A stretch of 8,062 nucleotides of DNA. Source: Chitinophagaceae bacterium. GTDB taxonomy: Bacteria > Bacteroidota > Bacteroidia > Chitinophagales > Chitinophagaceae. The number at the start of each line of letters is the position of its first letter. Within the stretch, counting starts at the first letter, position 1. The notes beneath the pieces are model-generated. The model ran no database searches. It was given only the letters and a program-made list of their open reading frames with translations, and was not told the origin of the DNA. Positions 6,383-8,062 of this stretch are shown here, in pieces. The DNA lies in the NCBI GenBank assembly GCA_018061385.1, contig JAGOUF010000083.1, positions 1-8,062 of the forward strand. Direction: 5' to 3'. The translations under genes and the position numbers were made by a program.

Positions 6383-7371
6383 TCATCATATACAATACCA
6401 AGGACGGTAAAACATCTGTTTCACTTTTAACCAAAGACGGTACCGTTTGGATGAACCAAAACCAACTTGCTGAACTTTTTGACACCTCTAAGCAAAATAT
6501 AGGACAGCACATAGCAAGTATATTGGAAGACAAAGAGTTAAGTGAAAATTCAGTTGTAAAGAATTACTTTACAACTGCCGCTGATGGCAAAGAATACAAT
6601 GTTACTTTTTACTCTTTAGAAATGATTTTGGCTATTGGCTTTAGGGTGCGTAGCAAAAGAGGTACACAGTTTAGGCAATGGGCAAATCAAAACCTTGCAA
6701 GCTATATGATAAAAGGCTTTGTAATGGATGATGAGCGATTGAAAAATCCTGATGGAAGACCCGACTATTTTGAAGAACTCTTAGCCCGTATCAGAGATGT
6801 CAGAGCTTCTGAAAAAAGATTTTACCAAAAAGTACGTGATTTATTTGCTTTAAGCAGCGACTATGACGGAAGCGATAAAGCCACGCAAATGTTTTATGCC
6901 GAAACCCAAAACAAAATACTTTTTGCGATAACAGGAAAAACGGCTGCCGAAATTGTAGTAAGCCGTGCCAATGCCAACGAGCCCAATATGGCATTGACCA
7001 GTTGGAAAGGTAAGGTAGTACGCAAACAAGATATTTACATAGCCAAAAATTACCTTACAGAAGATGAAATTGACAACCTAAACCGTTTTGTAACCGTGTT
7101 TTTAGAAACCGCTGAACTACGTGCCAAAAACAGACAGGACATTACAATGGCATTTTGGAAAGAAAATATTGATAAAATAATACTACTAAATGACAAAACC
7201 ATTTTGCAAGGAAAAGGCAAGATAAGCAATGAACAAATGGAGAAAAAAGTAGATGCCTTGTTTGCAAGTTTTGATGCCAAAAGAAAAATAGCAGAAGCCC
7301 AAAAAGCAGATGAACAAGATTTGGAAGAATTGAAAGCCTTGGAAAATAAAATTAAAGCCAAGAAAAAATAA
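6355..7371 (+). CDS. rhuM: RhuM family protein (virulence RhuM-like), accessory gene in the hsd operon
   Basis: A 338-residue RhuM-family protein (PF13310), named from a Salmonella pathogenicity-island gene; the molecular function is not established. Seen in order: a short beta-rich N-terminus IIIYNTKDGKTSVSL at about 10-24; a helix-turn-helix-like segment (WMNQNQLAELFDTSKQNI) at 32-49 suggesting DNA binding; the conserved FYSLEMILAIGFRVRSKRGTQFRQWA at about 85-110, a phage-antirepressor-like pattern; and a helical, highly charged Lys/Glu-rich C-terminus from about 310 that could form a coiled coil. RhuM genes are recurrent companions of type I restriction-modification loci, often lying between M and S genes, which fits this position. 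The ATG overlaps the end of the GxxExxY gene by 20 bases, and hsdS follows after 3 bases, so translation is probably coupled. The first nine residues, MNQKNHSSD, come entirely from the right inverted repeat of the upstream cassette; family-like sequence begins right after them. Confidence 0.93.
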   Translation: MNQKNHSSDIIIYNTKDGKTSVSLLTKDGTVWMNQNQLAELFDTSKQNIGQHIASILEDKELSENSVVKNYFTTAADGKEYNVTFYSLEMILAIGFRVRSKRGTQFRQWANQNLASYMIKGFVMDDERLKNPDGRPDYFEELLARIRDVRASEKRFYQKVRDLFALSSDYDGSDKATQMFYAETQNKILFAITGKTAAEIVVSRANANEPNMALTSWKGKVVRKQDIYIAKNYLTEDEIDNLNRFVTVFLETAELRAKNRQDITMAFWKENIDKIILLNDKTILQGKGKISNEQMEKKVDALFASFDAKRKIAEAQKADEQDLEELKALENKIKAKKK

Positions 7372-7374
7372 ACA

Positions 7375-8062
7375 ATGGAAAAACAACAAAGCAAAAAACC
7401 GCTTATTAGGTTTCCAGAGTTTAAAGATGCTTGGGAGCACAAGCGACTGAATGAACTTTTAAGCGAAGCAAAAAAGCGGAATGAAGATTTGAAATATGGG
7501 AAAGACAAAGTGCTTTCTGTATCTGGTGAATTGGGAATTGTAAACCAAATTGAACATTTAGGTAGAAGCTATGCAGGTGTTTCGGTACATCAGTACCACG
7601 TTGTAGAAGTTGGTGATATTGTTTATACAAAAAGCCCTCTCAAGGCAAATCCTTTCGGAATTATCAAACTGAACAAAGGAAAAGCAGGTATTGTATCAAC
7701 GCTTTATGCTGTTTATACAGTAAATCAGCAGACCGCTTACGGGCCTTTTATTGATTATTACTTTTCGTTAGATGCAAATACCAATCGTTATTTGCGACCA
7801 CTGGTAAAGAAGGGTGCAAAAAACGATATGAAGATTAACAACGCTTATGTGTTGCACGATAGAATATTTGCACCAACTATTCCTGAACAAAAACGCATTG
7901 CTTCTTTCTTCACCGTTTTAGACAAGAAAATTGCCGAACTCAAACAAAAGAAAAACCTGTTGGAGCAATACAAAAAAGGGGTGATGCAAAAACTCTTTTC
8001 GCAAGAATTGAGGTTTAAAGATGATAATGGAAAAGAGTTTCCTGAATGGGAGAAATTAAATT
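7375..8062 (+). CDS. hsdS: Type I restriction-modification system, specificity subunit HsdS (5' part)
   Basis: An open frame of 229 codons starts at the ATG three bases after the rhuM stop and runs off the window end without a stop. It is the N-terminal half of an HsdS subunit, which reads the bipartite DNA target and positions HsdM. FPEFKDAWEHKRL (residues 13-25) is the usual entry to a target recognition domain. The first such domain covers about 13-168, with GDIVYTKSP near 80-88. IPEQKRIASFF (169-179) then leads into the conserved helical spacer at about 176-208, ending KKGVMQKLFSQELRF, which sets the distance between the half-sites. FPEWEKL at 222-228 repeats the domain-entry motif and begins the second recognition domain, which is cut off. 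Normal HsdS proteins are about 400 residues, so roughly half is missing at the window edge. The recognition sequence cannot be predicted. Confidence 0.94.
   Translation, partial: MEKQQSKKPLIRFPEFKDAWEHKRLNELLSEAKKRNEDLKYGKDKVLSVSGELGIVNQIEHLGRSYAGVSVHQYHVVEVGDIVYTKSPLKANPFGIIKLNKGKAGIVSTLYAVYTVNQQTAYGPFIDYYFSLDANTNRYLRPLVKKGAKNDMKINNAYVLHDRIFAPTIPEQKRIASFFTVLDKKIAELKQKKNLLEQYKKGVMQKLFSQELRFKDDNGKEFPEWEKLN

Noticed and set aside
5911..6390. Target-site duplication flanking the inverted-repeat cassette
   Set aside because: The flanks (tttttaat on the left, tcatcata on the right) share no convincing direct repeat, so I do not claim a duplication.
7050..7630. Open frames on the minus strand overlapping the end of rhuM and hsdS, the longest 152 codons
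   Set aside because: They are rich in Ser/Phe/Leu, the usual complement of Lys/Glu-rich coding sequence, and lie opposite well-recognised genes.

Overview
The window reads as chromosomal sequence from a member of the Bacteroidota, probably the Chitinophagia/Flavobacteria side. It is AT-rich. The starts I examined (dacB, E1, hsdM, rhuM, hsdS) lack a Shine-Dalgarno sequence and have A-rich leaders instead. The gene types also fit: a divergent arginase-family formimidoylglutamase, a lipoprotein PBP4, and a fused alpha/beta 2-oxoacid dehydrogenase E1. Every gene I can support is on the + strand. I found no rRNA, tRNA or CRISPR array.

Left half (1-4255), housekeeping genes. First comes the 3' end of an arginase/formimidoylglutamase-like gene. 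It is followed by a complete PBP4-type D-Ala-D-Ala carboxypeptidase lipoprotein (dacB). A 244-base intergenic stretch then carries degenerate 8-base repeats and two small hairpins. Next is a 671-residue fused E1 component (alpha plus beta) of a branched-chain 2-oxoacid or pyruvate dehydrogenase complex. A weak AT-rich terminator-like hairpin follows it.

Right half (4346-8062), a type I restriction-modification operon: hsdM, a GxxExxY-family gene, rhuM, then hsdS (cut by the window edge). The junctions are tight: 28-base gap, 20-base overlap, 3-base gap. HsdM and HsdS should form the modification methyltransferase. The restriction subunit HsdR is not in the window and would be expected nearby. 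RhuM sits between M and S as an accessory gene of unknown role.

The most unusual structure is around the GxxExxY gene. It is bounded by inverted repeats with a perfect 25-base core (5919-5943 and 6358-6382), extendable to about 42 bases per side. The left arm begins 2 bases after the hsdM stop codon. The right arm encodes the end of the GxxExxY protein and, in another frame, the start codon and first nine residues of RhuM. This looks like a compact 464-base cassette, carrying one predicted PD-(D/E)XK nuclease-like gene, that has been spliced into the operon without breaking any neighbouring gene.
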